A DNA stretch of 64,000 bases, taken from Hyphomicrobiales bacterium. Its GTDB lineage: Bacteria; Pseudomonadota; Alphaproteobacteria; Rhizobiales; Rhizobiaceae. Position numbers and translations under genes: made by a program. Position 1 is the stretch's first letter, and each line of letters opens with the position of its first letter. Location: NCBI GenBank assembly GCA_900469475.1, contig UBXG01000012.1, positions 1-64,000 of the forward strand. The letters are read 5' to 3'. Under the pieces are notes generated by a model. That model was not told where the DNA came from. It made no database searches and was given only the letters and a program-made list of their open reading frames with translations. This document shows positions 56,510 through 64,000 of the stretch, piece after piece.

Positions 56510-57109
56510 ATGACATCAAGCAATAGCCGCGAATCCCAATATCCGATCGACAAGCTCTTTCTCGACCGCTGGTCGCCGCGCGCCTTTTCCAACGAGACCC
56601 TGCCGGAAGCCGACCTGCTGACCATTCTGGAAGCGGCGCATTGGGCACCCTCCGCCTCGAACCTGCAGCCCTGGCGTTTCCTCTATGCTCTGCGCGGCTC
56701 GGAACATTGGGACCGGTTTTTGAGCGTCCTGATCGACTTCAATCAGGGCTGGGTGAAATCCGCTGGTGCGCTGCTTTTTGTCATTTCCCGCACTCACAGC
56801 GGCGAGCTTGGCTCCGCCGAGCAGAAGCCCAGCTACAGCCACTCTTTCGATGCGGGCGCGGCTTGGGGCTTCCTGGCCATCCAAGCACATTTAGCCGGCT
56901 ATGAAGCTCATGGCATGACGGGCTTCCACGTCGAAAAGGCGTATGAGGTTCTCGGCATTCCGGATGGCTTCCGCGTCGAGGCTGCCGTTGCGATCGGCAA
57001 GATCGGCGACAAGAATCAACTTCCGGAAAAGCTGCGCGAGCGCGAAGTGCCGAGCCAGCGCAATCCGCTTTCAGGACTGGCCTTCAACGGTACCTTCATC
57101 GCCAAGTAA
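56510..57109 (+). CDS. nitroreductase family protein
   Basis: FMN-dependent oxidoreductase of 199 residues: FLDRWSPRAF and HWAPSASNLQPWRF near the N-terminus and an FMN-phosphate GLP-like region. ATG 56510 follows AAGGAAG; an in-frame ATG 56486 is less likely. A bidirectional terminator ends it. Confidence 0.92.
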   Translation: MTSSNSRESQYPIDKLFLDRWSPRAFSNETLPEADLLTILEAAHWAPSASNLQPWRFLYALRGSEHWDRFLSVLIDFNQGWVKSAGALLFVISRTHSGELGSAEQKPSYSHSFDAGAAWGFLAIQAHLAGYEAHGMTGFHVEKAYEVLGIPDGFRVEAAVAIGKIGDKNQLPEKLREREVPSQRNPLSGLAFNGTFIAK

Positions 57110-57124
57110 TCGATAAAAAAGAAA

Positions 57125-57155
57125 GGCCCGCCGAAACTATCCGGCGGGCCTTTTG
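57125..57155. terminator. bidirectional terminator between nitroreductase and gyrB
   Basis: GGCCCGCCG, 8-base loop, CGGCGGGCC with TTTT on one side and AAAG/AAAAAA on the other. Both genes converge here. Confidence 0.85.
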
Positions 57156-57171
57156 TGTCTTCGTCAAACAA

Positions 57172-59607
57172 TCAGATGTCGAGATTGGCGACGTTCAGCG
57201 CATTGTCCTGAATGAACTCGCGCCGCGGCTCGACCTCATCGCCCATGAGCCGGGCAAAGAGGCCATCTGCATCGGTCGCATCCGTGACCCTCACCTGCAG
57301 CAGCGAGCGGACGTTCGGGTCGAGCGTCGTTTCCCAGAGCTGCTCGGCATTCATCTCGCCGAGGCCTTTATAACGCTGCAGCGTCAGCCCCTTGCGGCCG
57401 CCGGCGAAGATCGTGTCCAGCAGCTGGCGAGGGCCGGAAATCTCCGTCTCTCCATCGCGGCGAACGAGCTTTGGCGGTGTGATATAGACTTCCTTTAGCC
57501 GCGCGCCGAGCTGATCGATAAGGCGGGCATCCTGCGAACCGATCAGTGCCATGTCGAGGAAGACGACTTCCTTGACGCCGCGTACGGTGCGCTCAAAGCG
57601 CAGGCCGCCCTCGCTCGTCACGGCACCAGTCCAGCCGCGCTCGGTTTCCTCGGCGATGACATCGAGCCGCTTGGCAACGTCATTGGCGAGTGCCTCCGCA
57701 CGCGCGGGATCGCTGACCATTTCGGCATTGAGAGCGCCTGCAATTGCCGCCTGCTCGACGACGGAGCGATTATAGCGGGAATGCAGATTGTCGATCAGCG
57801 TGCGCAGGCGCAGTGCGTCGTAGATCGCCTCGCGCAGATCCTGACCGGTACGGACTTCGCCGTTGCCGAGGCGCAGGCTTGCATCGTCCGTGCCCTGGCC
57901 GATCAGATATTCTTCCAGTGCCTTCTCGTCCTTGACATATTGCACCGACTTGCCGCGCGTCACCTTGTAGAGCGGCGGCTGGGCGATATAGAGATGGCCG
58001 CGCTCGATGAGATCGGGCATCTGCCGGAAGAAGAAGGTCAGCAGCAGCGTGCGGATATGCGCGCCGTCGACGTCTGCGTCCGTCATGATGATGATCTTGT
58101 GATAGCGGAGCTTTTCGGCATTGAATTCGTCCTTGCCGATGCCGGTGCCGAGCGCGGTAATGAGCGTGCCGATTTCTTGGCTCGATAACATCTTGTCGAA
58201 GCGTGCGCGCTCGACGTTGAGGATCTTGCCACGCAGCGGCAGGATGGCCTGGTTTTCGCGCGAACGGCCCTGCTTGGCCGAACCGCCTGCCGAGTCGCCC
58301 TCGACGAGGAAGACTTCAGACTTGGCGGGATCACGCTCCGAGCAGTCGGCAAGCTTGCCGGGGAGCGAGGCGATATCAAGCGCGCCCTTGCGGCGGGTCA
58401 ACTCGCGGGCCTTGCGGGCAGCTTCGCGGGCAGCTGCGGCTTCGACGACCTTGCCGACCAGAACCTTGGCTTCGGACGGATGTTCTTCGAGCCAGGTGCT
58501 GAGGGCTTCGTTGACCAGGCTCTCGACGACGGGGCGAACTTCGGAGGAAACCAGCTTGTCCTTGGTTTGCGACGAGAATTTCGGATCGGGAACCTTGACC
58601 GACAGCACGGCGGTCAGGCCTTCGCGGCAGTCGTCGCCGGTCAGCGTCACCTTTTCCTTTTTGGTAATGCCCGAGCTGTCCGCATAGGAGGTGATCTGGC
58701 GCGTCAGGGCAGCGCGGAAGCCGGCCATGTGCGTGCCGCCGTCGCGCTGCGGAATGTTGTTGGTGAAGCAGAGTACGTTTTCGTGGTAGCTGTCGTTCCA
58801 CCACATCGCAACTTCGACGGTGATTCCGTCCTTCTCGCTGCGGATCGAAACCGGCTTTTGGACCAGCGGCTTCTTGGCGCGATCGAGATAGGAGACGAAG
58901 GCTTCCAGGCCGCCGTCGTAAAGCAACTCTTCCTGCCTGACGTCGGAATGACGCTTGTCGGTCAGAAGGATGCGGACGCCGGAATTCAGAAAAGCGAGTT
59001 CGCGCAGACGATGCTCGAGCGTGCCGTAGTCGAACTCAATCATGGTGAAGGTTTCGGAGCTCGGCATGAAGCTGACTTCGGTGCCGGTCTCGCCGCCCGC
59101 ATCACCCGTTTCCTTCAGCGGTGCATCCGCCACGCCATGGGTGAAGCTCATTTCATGGATCTTGCCCTGGCGGCGGATCTTCAGCTTCAGCCAGACGGAC
59201 AGCGCATTGACGACCGAAACGCCGACGCCATGCAGACCGCCGGAAACCTTATAGGAATTCTGGTCGAACTTACCGCCGGCATGAAGCTGGGTCATGATAA
59301 CCTCAGCCGCCGAAACACCTTCGCCGCTGTGAATATCCGTCGGGATACCGCGGCCGTTATCGGTGACCGTGACCGAACCGTCGGGATTGAGCGTCACCGT
59401 TACGATATCGGCATGGCCGGCCAAGGCCTCGTCGATCGCGTTATCGACGACCTCATAGACCATATGATGCAGGCCCGAGCCGTCATCCGTATCGCCGATA
59501 TACATGCCGGGACGCTTGCGCACCGCATCGAGGCCCTTCAGGACCTTGATGGAATCTGCGCCATACTCGGCGTTGCCACCATTATCGGTTACGGACGTGT
59601 CGGTCAT
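57172..59607 (-). CDS. gyrB: DNA gyrase subunit B
   Basis: 811-residue ATPase subunit of gyrase, which introduces negative supercoils. GHKL ATP site VDNAIDE and GLHGVGVSVVNAL; TOPRIM motifs EGDSAGGSAKQGR and DADVDGAHIRTLLLT. No dnaA, dnaN or recF is adjacent, as usual in this group. The promoter and a mosaic repeat lie upstream. Confidence 0.98.
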   Translation of the reverse strand: MTDTSVTDNGGNAEYGADSIKVLKGLDAVRKRPGMYIGDTDDGSGLHHMVYEVVDNAIDEALAGHADIVTVTLNPDGSVTVTDNGRGIPTDIHSGEGVSAAEVIMTQLHAGGKFDQNSYKVSGGLHGVGVSVVNALSVWLKLKIRRQGKIHEMSFTHGVADAPLKETGDAGGETGTEVSFMPSSETFTMIEFDYGTLEHRLRELAFLNSGVRILLTDKRHSDVRQEELLYDGGLEAFVSYLDRAKKPLVQKPVSIRSEKDGITVEVAMWWNDSYHENVLCFTNNIPQRDGGTHMAGFRAALTRQITSYADSSGITKKEKVTLTGDDCREGLTAVLSVKVPDPKFSSQTKDKLVSSEVRPVVESLVNEALSTWLEEHPSEAKVLVGKVVEAAAAREAARKARELTRRKGALDIASLPGKLADCSERDPAKSEVFLVEGDSAGGSAKQGRSRENQAILPLRGKILNVERARFDKMLSSQEIGTLITALGTGIGKDEFNAEKLRYHKIIIMTDADVDGAHIRTLLLTFFFRQMPDLIERGHLYIAQPPLYKVTRGKSVQYVKDEKALEEYLIGQGTDDASLRLGNGEVRTGQDLREAIYDALRLRTLIDNLHSRYNRSVVEQAAIAGALNAEMVSDPARAEALANDVAKRLDVIAEETERGWTGAVTSEGGLRFERTVRGVKEVVFLDMALIGSQDARLIDQLGARLKEVYITPPKLVRRDGETEISGPRQLLDTIFAGGRKGLTLQRYKGLGEMNAEQLWETTLDPNVRSLLQVRVTDATDADGLFARLMGDEVEPRREFIQDNALNVANLDI

Positions 59608-59650
59608 ATATTGAAGTCTTTCCAGTGTTTAGAGAACGCTGCCGATCCGT

Positions 59651-59763
59651 AGAGTATGATGCCGAAAAGTGTGAGCGGTTTTCGGACGGCATCATGCTCT
59701 ACTTCTTTGAGTTTAGAGCGGATTCAGATTTCAGGTCGTTTCGACCCGAAATCTTCCGACTCT
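59651..59763 (+). repeat. mosaic palindromic repeat, copy 2 (gyrB leader)
   Basis: Same element as 24241-24359 in the opposite orientation, containing ATGATGCCGAAAAGTGTGAG, TTTTCGGACGGCATCATGCT and AGGTCGTTTCGACCCGA palindromes. It sits between the predicted gyrB promoter and start, so it would be transcribed. Confidence 0.75.
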
Positions 59764-59791
59764 AACGAATCAGCGGTTTTTCCTAGCCTGT

Positions 59792-59820
59792 ATATAGGAT
59801 GTTTCACCCTGAAGTTCCAA
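59792..59820 (-). promoter_or_regulatory. candidate gyrB promoter
   Basis: On the minus strand TTGGAA (59820-59815), 17 bases, CTATAT (59797-59792). The -10 equals the rhizobial consensus. The leader to gyrB would be about 180 bases and include the mosaic repeat. Confidence 0.5.
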
Positions 59821-59867
59821 ACGGAAGGCCCCGAAATCAGGTATAAAACAGGGGATTAAGGCGGTTT

Positions 59868-60233
59868 TCAGCCGGTTTTTCCGGCATTTTCCAGAACCTT
59901 CGAGAGTTCGCGGATTGTTGCCGCGTCAAGGCTGCGGATCTTGCCTGCCAAGTGATTGACAAAGGCCGTATATTCCGGCGAAAGCCCGGAGGTATCGACG
60001 ACAACGCGGGGGTCGGAAAACCGCGCCAGTAGGAACAATTCCTCGGCCTCGTCCCAGATGATGTTGAAATAACCGGCGATGCGCTGCAGGAGATCGAAGG
60101 TCGGCAGGCCGCGCTTTCCGTGTTCTAAGGCGGATAAATAAGCCGGAGTCACGTTCAGCGCAGTCGCCATCTGCTTCTGCGAGACGCCTTTACGCAGCCG
60201 CAGCTTGCGTACCGCTTCGCCGAACGGGGTCAA
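59868..60233 (-). CDS. XRE-family transcriptional regulator
   Basis: 121 residues with an N-terminal HTH (MTPFGEAVRKLRLRKGVS, QKQMATALNVT, PAYLSALEHGKRGLP). The C-terminal extension has no recognised ligand domain. It is last in timA-mltA-smr-xre, its ATG overlapping the smr stop by 4 bases. Its targets are unknown, and its place in the operon does not suggest a toxin partner. Confidence 0.88.
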   Translation of the reverse strand: MTPFGEAVRKLRLRKGVSQKQMATALNVTPAYLSALEHGKRGLPTFDLLQRIAGYFNIIWDEAEELFLLARFSDPRVVVDTSGLSPEYTAFVNHLAGKIRSLDAATIRELSKVLENAGKTG

Positions 60234-60814
60234 AGCTTTTCCCCCTTCAGGCGCGACAGGCGGATATAAAGCGCACCCTCGCCGCCGTGATGCTGCGCCG
60301 CCGTCTCATAAGAGGAAATCAGAAAGCGGAATTCGGGCTTGGAAAACCAGAGCGGCACGGCACGCTTCAGGGCTCCCTCGCTGCCCATGGAGCTGCCCTT
60401 GCCTGTTATGACGAGCACATGGCGAAGGCCGCGGCTATGGGCGCGCAGCAGGAAATCCAGAAGCATGCCATGGGCCTCGCTCTGGATGAGCCCGTGAAGA
60501 TCGATCCTGGCCTCAAGTGCCAGATGCCCCCTGGCGATCTTGCGCTTGACGGGGCGTTCGAGCGGATGATGGCGGCCAGCGGGCTGCTTTACAGGCGCGG
60601 GAGCTTCCTGCGTTTCGGCCGAGGGAGGCACTGGCTTCGTCCTTGCGGCGCGGGCGCTTTCTTCGATTTCGGCTTCCGCCTGCAGTGCCGCTTCGAAAGC
60701 CTCTATATCGGCCACACGTCCGGGCATGGGACGCGTGCTCTTGGCGACCTTACCCCATAGGATTCGGTCTTCCGTGCTGAGCTTTCGTTCCTTGTTCTGC
60801 CGTTCCGGGGCCAT
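60230..60814 (-). CDS. Smr/MutS2-type nuclease-domain protein
   Basis: 194 residues: a charged N-terminal half and a C-terminal Smr domain with LDLHG-like IDLHGL, VLVITGKG and HHGGEGALYIRL. Smr domains nick nucleic acid; the stand-alone rhizobial role is unknown. Its start shares one base with the mltA stop. Confidence 0.88.
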   Translation of the reverse strand: MAPERQNKERKLSTEDRILWGKVAKSTRPMPGRVADIEAFEAALQAEAEIEESARAARTKPVPPSAETQEAPAPVKQPAGRHHPLERPVKRKIARGHLALEARIDLHGLIQSEAHGMLLDFLLRAHSRGLRHVLVITGKGSSMGSEGALKRAVPLWFSKPEFRFLISSYETAAQHHGGEGALYIRLSRLKGEKL

Positions 60815-61932
60815 CAGCCGAACCTCTGCGCCGCCGCCTTCGGGATGAGTATATAAAAATCGGCGTCATTGCGCACGGTCCCGGCAAGCTCGCCGGCATC
60901 GTAGCCGGAGCCGGTAAAGATATCGCCACGCGCCGGCCCAACGATCGCCGAACCCGTATCGAGCGCCAGCATCAACCGGGCGAAGGGCTTGCCTGCATCG
61001 AGGTGCTTCAGGCTTTCAGACCGGATGAAGAAGGGAAAACCGAAGGTGTGGATAAGCCTGTCGACCGCAAGGGAACGGCCAGGTACCAGCGGCACCTTCG
61101 CCGCTGCAATCGGCCCAAGAGCCGGGTCGCTAACATCGGCCTCGCGGAAGAAGATATAAGATCGATTGTGCCAGAGGACTTCATCGACCTGCTCGGGGTG
61201 TGCGTAGAGCCAGTCGCGGATCGTCTGCATGGAGATCGTCGCGCGATCCAGCAGGCCGCGGTCGATGAGCAGGCGACCGACCGCCGAAAAGGGATGACCG
61301 GCCTTGGCGGCATAGGTGATGCGGCCGAGACGCCCGTCAGGATAGCGCAGACGTGCCGCGCCCTGCACATGCACGAAGAAAATGTCGACCTTGGATTTCG
61401 CCCAGGCGATCTCCAGGCCCTTGCCATCGAGATAGCCGCGATCGATTTCGCCGCGGTCGGGATAAGCTGAAATCGAATCGCCCTGAAGCCTCCCGAACAT
61501 GTAGGTAGGATCGAGCTCGGCGGGGCGATTGCTGTCATCGAGATCGATGAGATCGTCCGGTCGACGATAAAAGGGATAGCGGTATATCTCGTTCGGCTCG
61601 GCGGAGACTTCTATTTCCGGCTCATAGAAGGCTGTTACAAAGCCGGCCGCGCCGCCATCACGGCGAATGAAAAAGGGCTGACAGTGTTGCTCGAAGAAAG
61701 CCCGGGCTTCGGCCGAATTGCGCGGTTCCTTGCCTTCCGCCGCTTCGAGGAGCGTCAGGAGATCATCGGCCGACAGTCCCACTGCACCCGTGCGATAGGA
61801 CTTCACATCGCGGATATAGGCGCGACAGTCTTTCATCGCGCGAAAAAGGCTGGAAGGATCGTCGTCCTCCCAGCCCTTCAGATCGGCGAAGGTTGCCGGT
61901 TCCAGCCTGAAATCCTGCGATAGGCTCGTCAT
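60814..61932 (-). CDS. mltA: murein transglycosylase A (MltA)
   Basis: 372-residue lytic transglycosylase cutting glycan strands. The 3D domain ends in ALDTGSAIVGPARGDIFTG with the Asp that catalyses the reaction. No signal peptide or lipobox is visible at the N-terminus, unlike enterobacterial MltA. The ATG overlaps the timA stop by 4 bases. Confidence 0.9.
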   Translation of the reverse strand: MTSLSQDFRLEPATFADLKGWEDDDPSSLFRAMKDCRAYIRDVKSYRTGAVGLSADDLLTLLEAAEGKEPRNSAEARAFFEQHCQPFFIRRDGGAAGFVTAFYEPEIEVSAEPNEIYRYPFYRRPDDLIDLDDSNRPAELDPTYMFGRLQGDSISAYPDRGEIDRGYLDGKGLEIAWAKSKVDIFFVHVQGAARLRYPDGRLGRITYAAKAGHPFSAVGRLLIDRGLLDRATISMQTIRDWLYAHPEQVDEVLWHNRSYIFFREADVSDPALGPIAAAKVPLVPGRSLAVDRLIHTFGFPFFIRSESLKHLDAGKPFARLMLALDTGSAIVGPARGDIFTGSGYDAGELAGTVRNDADFYILIPKAAAQRFG

Positions 61933-62630
61933 TGTTCCGATTCGGTCGCCACAAGTTTCCAGTTCGGATCGCGCGAACGCGTGTCGCGGGCGAAGGTCCA
62001 GAGATCGCTGACCTCGGCCACCGCTTCGGCATCGCCATCGATCAAAGTGCCGGCCTTGTCGTAGGTGGCCGAGATCATCTGGCTGACGATGCTCATGGTG
62101 ATGAGGACATCCGTTCCCTTCACCTCGGCGGTGACGATATCGGCCTTGTCGATACCGACAAAGGTGGACTTCACCTTTTCGCCCCTGGCTTCGCGTTCGG
62201 CGATGGCGGCATCGAAGCCCTCGTAGACCTCGCGCGACAGCAGGCCTTTCAGCGACTTGCGATCACCCTCGGCAAAGGCCATGACGATCATCTCGTAGGC
62301 CATCCGGGCACCGTTGACGAATTCCTTGGGATTGAAAGAAGGATCCGCCTTGCTCACGTCGCGCAGCGAATCATTGAGCGGCGTGCCGGCCGGGGTAAAG
62401 GCATCGATGGCAGCAAAACGATCTTCCTCTTCGGTCCCATCGCGCCGCGGCAAGGTCACCACCTTACCGGCATCCGGTGCCGTTGGGCCATTGGCCGGAT
62501 CTGCGGAACCATAGAGATCGCGCGGCGGCTTCTCATTCCCCGTGCGGCGGCCGAGAACGCTGCGCAGCTGAAAGAAGATCAGCACCGCTGCCACCAGGAA
62601 AAAGATCGTCACAAAATCGTTTGCACCCAT
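61929..62630 (-). CDS. Tim44/TimA family adaptor protein
   Basis: 233 residues: one N-terminal membrane span (about 5-22, DFVTIFFLVAAVLIFFQL), a low-complexity linker and a C-terminal Tim44-like domain. Bacterial TimA relatives are thought to act near the inner membrane; function is inferred. It is first in the minus-strand operon. Confidence 0.88.
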   Translation of the reverse strand: MGANDFVTIFFLVAAVLIFFQLRSVLGRRTGNEKPPRDLYGSADPANGPTAPDAGKVVTLPRRDGTEEEDRFAAIDAFTPAGTPLNDSLRDVSKADPSFNPKEFVNGARMAYEMIVMAFAEGDRKSLKGLLSREVYEGFDAAIAEREARGEKVKSTFVGIDKADIVTAEVKGTDVLITMSIVSQMISATYDKAGTLIDGDAEAVAEVSDLWTFARDTRSRDPNWKLVATESEQ

Positions 62631-62777
62631 CTCGTATCGGAACCACCGTTAAAATTAAAAGATCAATCCCCATATAGTCCGCATCGATCTATCATTCAAA
62701 TAGCGGACCGGTTTCTTTATTATACGCGCGAAACCAACGCTTACGCGAAGAAACCCCGCTCTCAGGACCACCGTAAC

Positions 62778-63314
62778 ATGCGCCTATCACTTCTTCCTAT
62801 CTTCGTCTTTCTGATGCCTCTGGCTGAAATTGCCGGATTCATCGTGGTTGGAAAGATGATCGGCGTCTGGGCGACACTGGGGCTTGTCATCCTCAGCGTG
62901 CTGCTCGGTGCTGCTCTTTTGAGAATCCAGGGCATCGGCATTCTTCAGCGCATTTCGGCCGAAAGCCGCAATGGCGGCGATCCCGGCCGCGAGATGGTGC
63001 ATGGCGCCATGATCGTCGTTGCCGCCTTCTTCCTGATGCTGCCCGGCTTCATCTCTGATATCATCGGCCTGCTGCTCTTCATCCCGGCCGTACGCGATCT
63101 CGCCTGGCAGGTTTTGCGCAAGCGCATCGTCGTCGTCGGCAATTCGCGGGCGTTCCGCCGCGGGCAGGGCCCGGGCCCGGGCCCGGGCCCGGGCGCCGGA
63201 CCGCAAGGCCGGCCGAACAAACCCGGGAACGTTGTCGATCTCGATGAAGGCGATTTCCATCGGGAGCCAAACCGCAACTCGCCCTGGTCGGACCAAAAGC
63301 GGCTGGAAGACTAG
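62778..63314 (+). CDS. fxsA: FxsA family membrane protein
   Basis: 178 residues with three or four hydrophobic segments (about 2-27, 29-49, 76-105) of the FxsA fold, named for suppression of phage F exclusion in E. coli. A GPGPGPGPG linker at about 132-140 is encoded by tandem CCCGGG-type repeats (63166-63193). A polar tail follows. ATG 62778 begins the hydrophobic N-terminus; a longer open frame from 61932 is antisense to timA and not real. Confidence 0.87.
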   Translation: MRLSLLPIFVFLMPLAEIAGFIVVGKMIGVWATLGLVILSVLLGAALLRIQGIGILQRISAESRNGGDPGREMVHGAMIVVAAFFLMLPGFISDIIGLLLFIPAVRDLAWQVLRKRIVVVGNSRAFRRGQGPGPGPGPGAGPQGRPNKPGNVVDLDEGDFHREPNRNSPWSDQKRLED

Positions 63315-63347
63315 AGAACGGCCTCCGGAGTGCCGGAGCCATAAGGG

Positions 63348-63375
63348 TTGTAAGCCCCTTTTCTAAATGCTAGAT
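63348..63375 (+). promoter_or_regulatory. candidate secB promoter
   Basis: TTGTAA (63348-63353), 16 bases, CTAGAT (63370-63375), 5 of 6 to the rhizobial CTATAT. It overlaps a weak hairpin (AAGGG...CCCTT) that may end fxsA transcription. Confidence 0.35.
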
Positions 63376-63409
63376 GGCGACACCCATCGAGACGTGAGAG
63401 GACACCCCC

Positions 63410-63892
63410 ATGGCCAACGAGACCAACGGCAACGGTGCTGCCAGCCCGAGCCTCAGCATCCTTGCTCAGTACACCAAGGATCTTTCCTTCGAAAATCCGG
63501 GTGCCCCGCGCTCGCTTCAGGCCCGGGAAAATGCTCCCGACATCAATATCAATGTGAACGTCAACGCCAACCCGCTGTCGGATTCCGATTTCGACGTCGT
63601 GCTGACGCTGAGCGCCGAAGCCAAGGATGGCGAGCGCGTTCTCTTTCACACCGAGCTGGTTTATGGCGGTGTCTTCCGCGTCACCGGTTTCCCGCAGGAA
63701 CACATGCTGCCGCTGCTCTTCATCGAATGCCCGCGCCTGCTGTTCCCCTTCGCACGCCAGATCATCGCCGACGTCACGCGCAACGGCGGCTTCCCGCCGC
63801 TGATGATCGATCCGATCGATTTCGCTCAGATGTTCACGCAGCGCATGGCCGAAGAACAGGCCCGCGCCCAGGTTTCGGCCGTTCCGAACTGA
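63410..63892 (+). CDS. secB: protein-export chaperone SecB
   Basis: Tetrameric chaperone of 160 residues that keeps precursors unfolded for SecA. The acidic strand ending near LSDSDFDVVLTL and the C-terminal SecA-binding helix are typical. GAGAGGAC precedes the ATG. Confidence 0.96.
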   Translation: MANETNGNGAASPSLSILAQYTKDLSFENPGAPRSLQARENAPDININVNVNANPLSDSDFDVVLTLSAEAKDGERVLFHTELVYGGVFRVTGFPQEHMLPLLFIECPRLLFPFARQIIADVTRNGGFPPLMIDPIDFAQMFTQRMAEEQARAQVSAVPN

Positions 63893-63919
63893 GCCTCGAT
63901 TTTTCCTGTTCTGGAAACG

Positions 63920-63950
63920 AAAATGCCCGGATCGCACGTCCGGGCATTTT
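63920..63950 (+). terminator. intrinsic terminator of secB
   Basis: AAAATGCCCGG, 9-base loop, CCGGGCATTTT then CTTTT. It starts 28 bases after the stop. The final 50 bases of the window show no gene. Confidence 0.88.
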
Positions 63951-64000
63951 CTTTTGATTCTTGAAAAAACGCCCTATTCGGAAGCAGGGTATTTCGACCA

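Noticed and set aside
61932..62777. Long plus-strand open frame antisense to timA
   Set aside because: It shares its frame with fxsA only by chance. The real fxsA start at 62778 begins a clear hydrophobic N-terminus, and timA is the genuine gene on the other strand.

Overview
This is ordinary, gene-dense alphaproteobacterial chromosome. Gene content and protein style point to the Rhizobium/Agrobacterium/Sinorhizobium group: ActS-ActR, ChvI-ChvG beside HprK/EIIA/HPr, a DivL-type kinase, a TsaE-phosphotransferase fusion, a trpFBA-accD-folC-trxA-addAB block, and several DUF families common in rhizobia (DUF1402, DUF2218, DUF2628, DUF2852). Protein-coding genes fill most of the 64 kb. I see no rRNA, tRNA, insertion sequence, prophage or CRISPR array. 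Genus and chromosomal location are inferences from gene content.

Layout. 0.2-5.4 kb: a small leader ORF, the helicase hrpB, the redox two-component pair actS-actR, and mmcB. 5.5-13.2 kb: an L,D-transpeptidase, then a minus-strand run of glcB (malate synthase G), a hydantoinase/oxoprolinase-like protein, a cytochrome P450 and a DUF1402 protein. 13.3-20.1 kb: hslVU (minus) divergent from hisB-DUF2628-hisH-hisA-hisF-hisE-coaA. 20.1-23.2 kb: alkB, arfB and pckA (minus). 23.5-29.1 kb: chvI-chvG-hprK-EIIA-HPr and ahcY. 29.3-41.4 kb: divL, tsaE-amgK fusion, murU-like gene, addB, addA, trxA (plus). 41.6-46.8 kb: folC, accD, trpA, trpB, trpF (minus). 46.9-50.7 kb: a small oxidoreductase/SDR/HxlR module, a YgjP-like metallopeptidase and a DUF2852 protein. 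51-57.1 kb: PHB depolymerase, FAH-family protein, PLP decarboxylase, glutathionyl-hydroquinone reductase, DUF2218 protein and nitroreductase. 57.2-64 kb: gyrB, then a tightly coupled timA-mltA-smr-xre operon (minus) divergent from fxsA-secB (plus).

How the genes work together. Several sets are coherent: histidine biosynthesis (hisBHAFE); tryptophan synthesis (trpFBA); recombinational repair (addAB); acid/envelope signalling with a sugar-less PTS branch (chvIG-hprK-EIIA-HPr) next to gluconeogenesis (pckA); and cell-wall recycling (AmgK domain plus MurU-like transferase). Central carbon control is visible in candidate operators upstream of pckA and ahcY.

No undescribed multi-gene system is apparent. 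The items most worth a second look are a perfect nested palindrome upstream of ahcY, paired LacI-type half-palindromes upstream of pckA, mosaic repeat elements inside the chvI-chvG operon and in the gyrB leader, a repeat-derived C-terminus on MmcB, a DivL with Tyr replacing the phospho-acceptor His, a degenerate AccD zinc ribbon, a MltA with no visible export signal, and an SD-equipped leader ORF running into hrpB.
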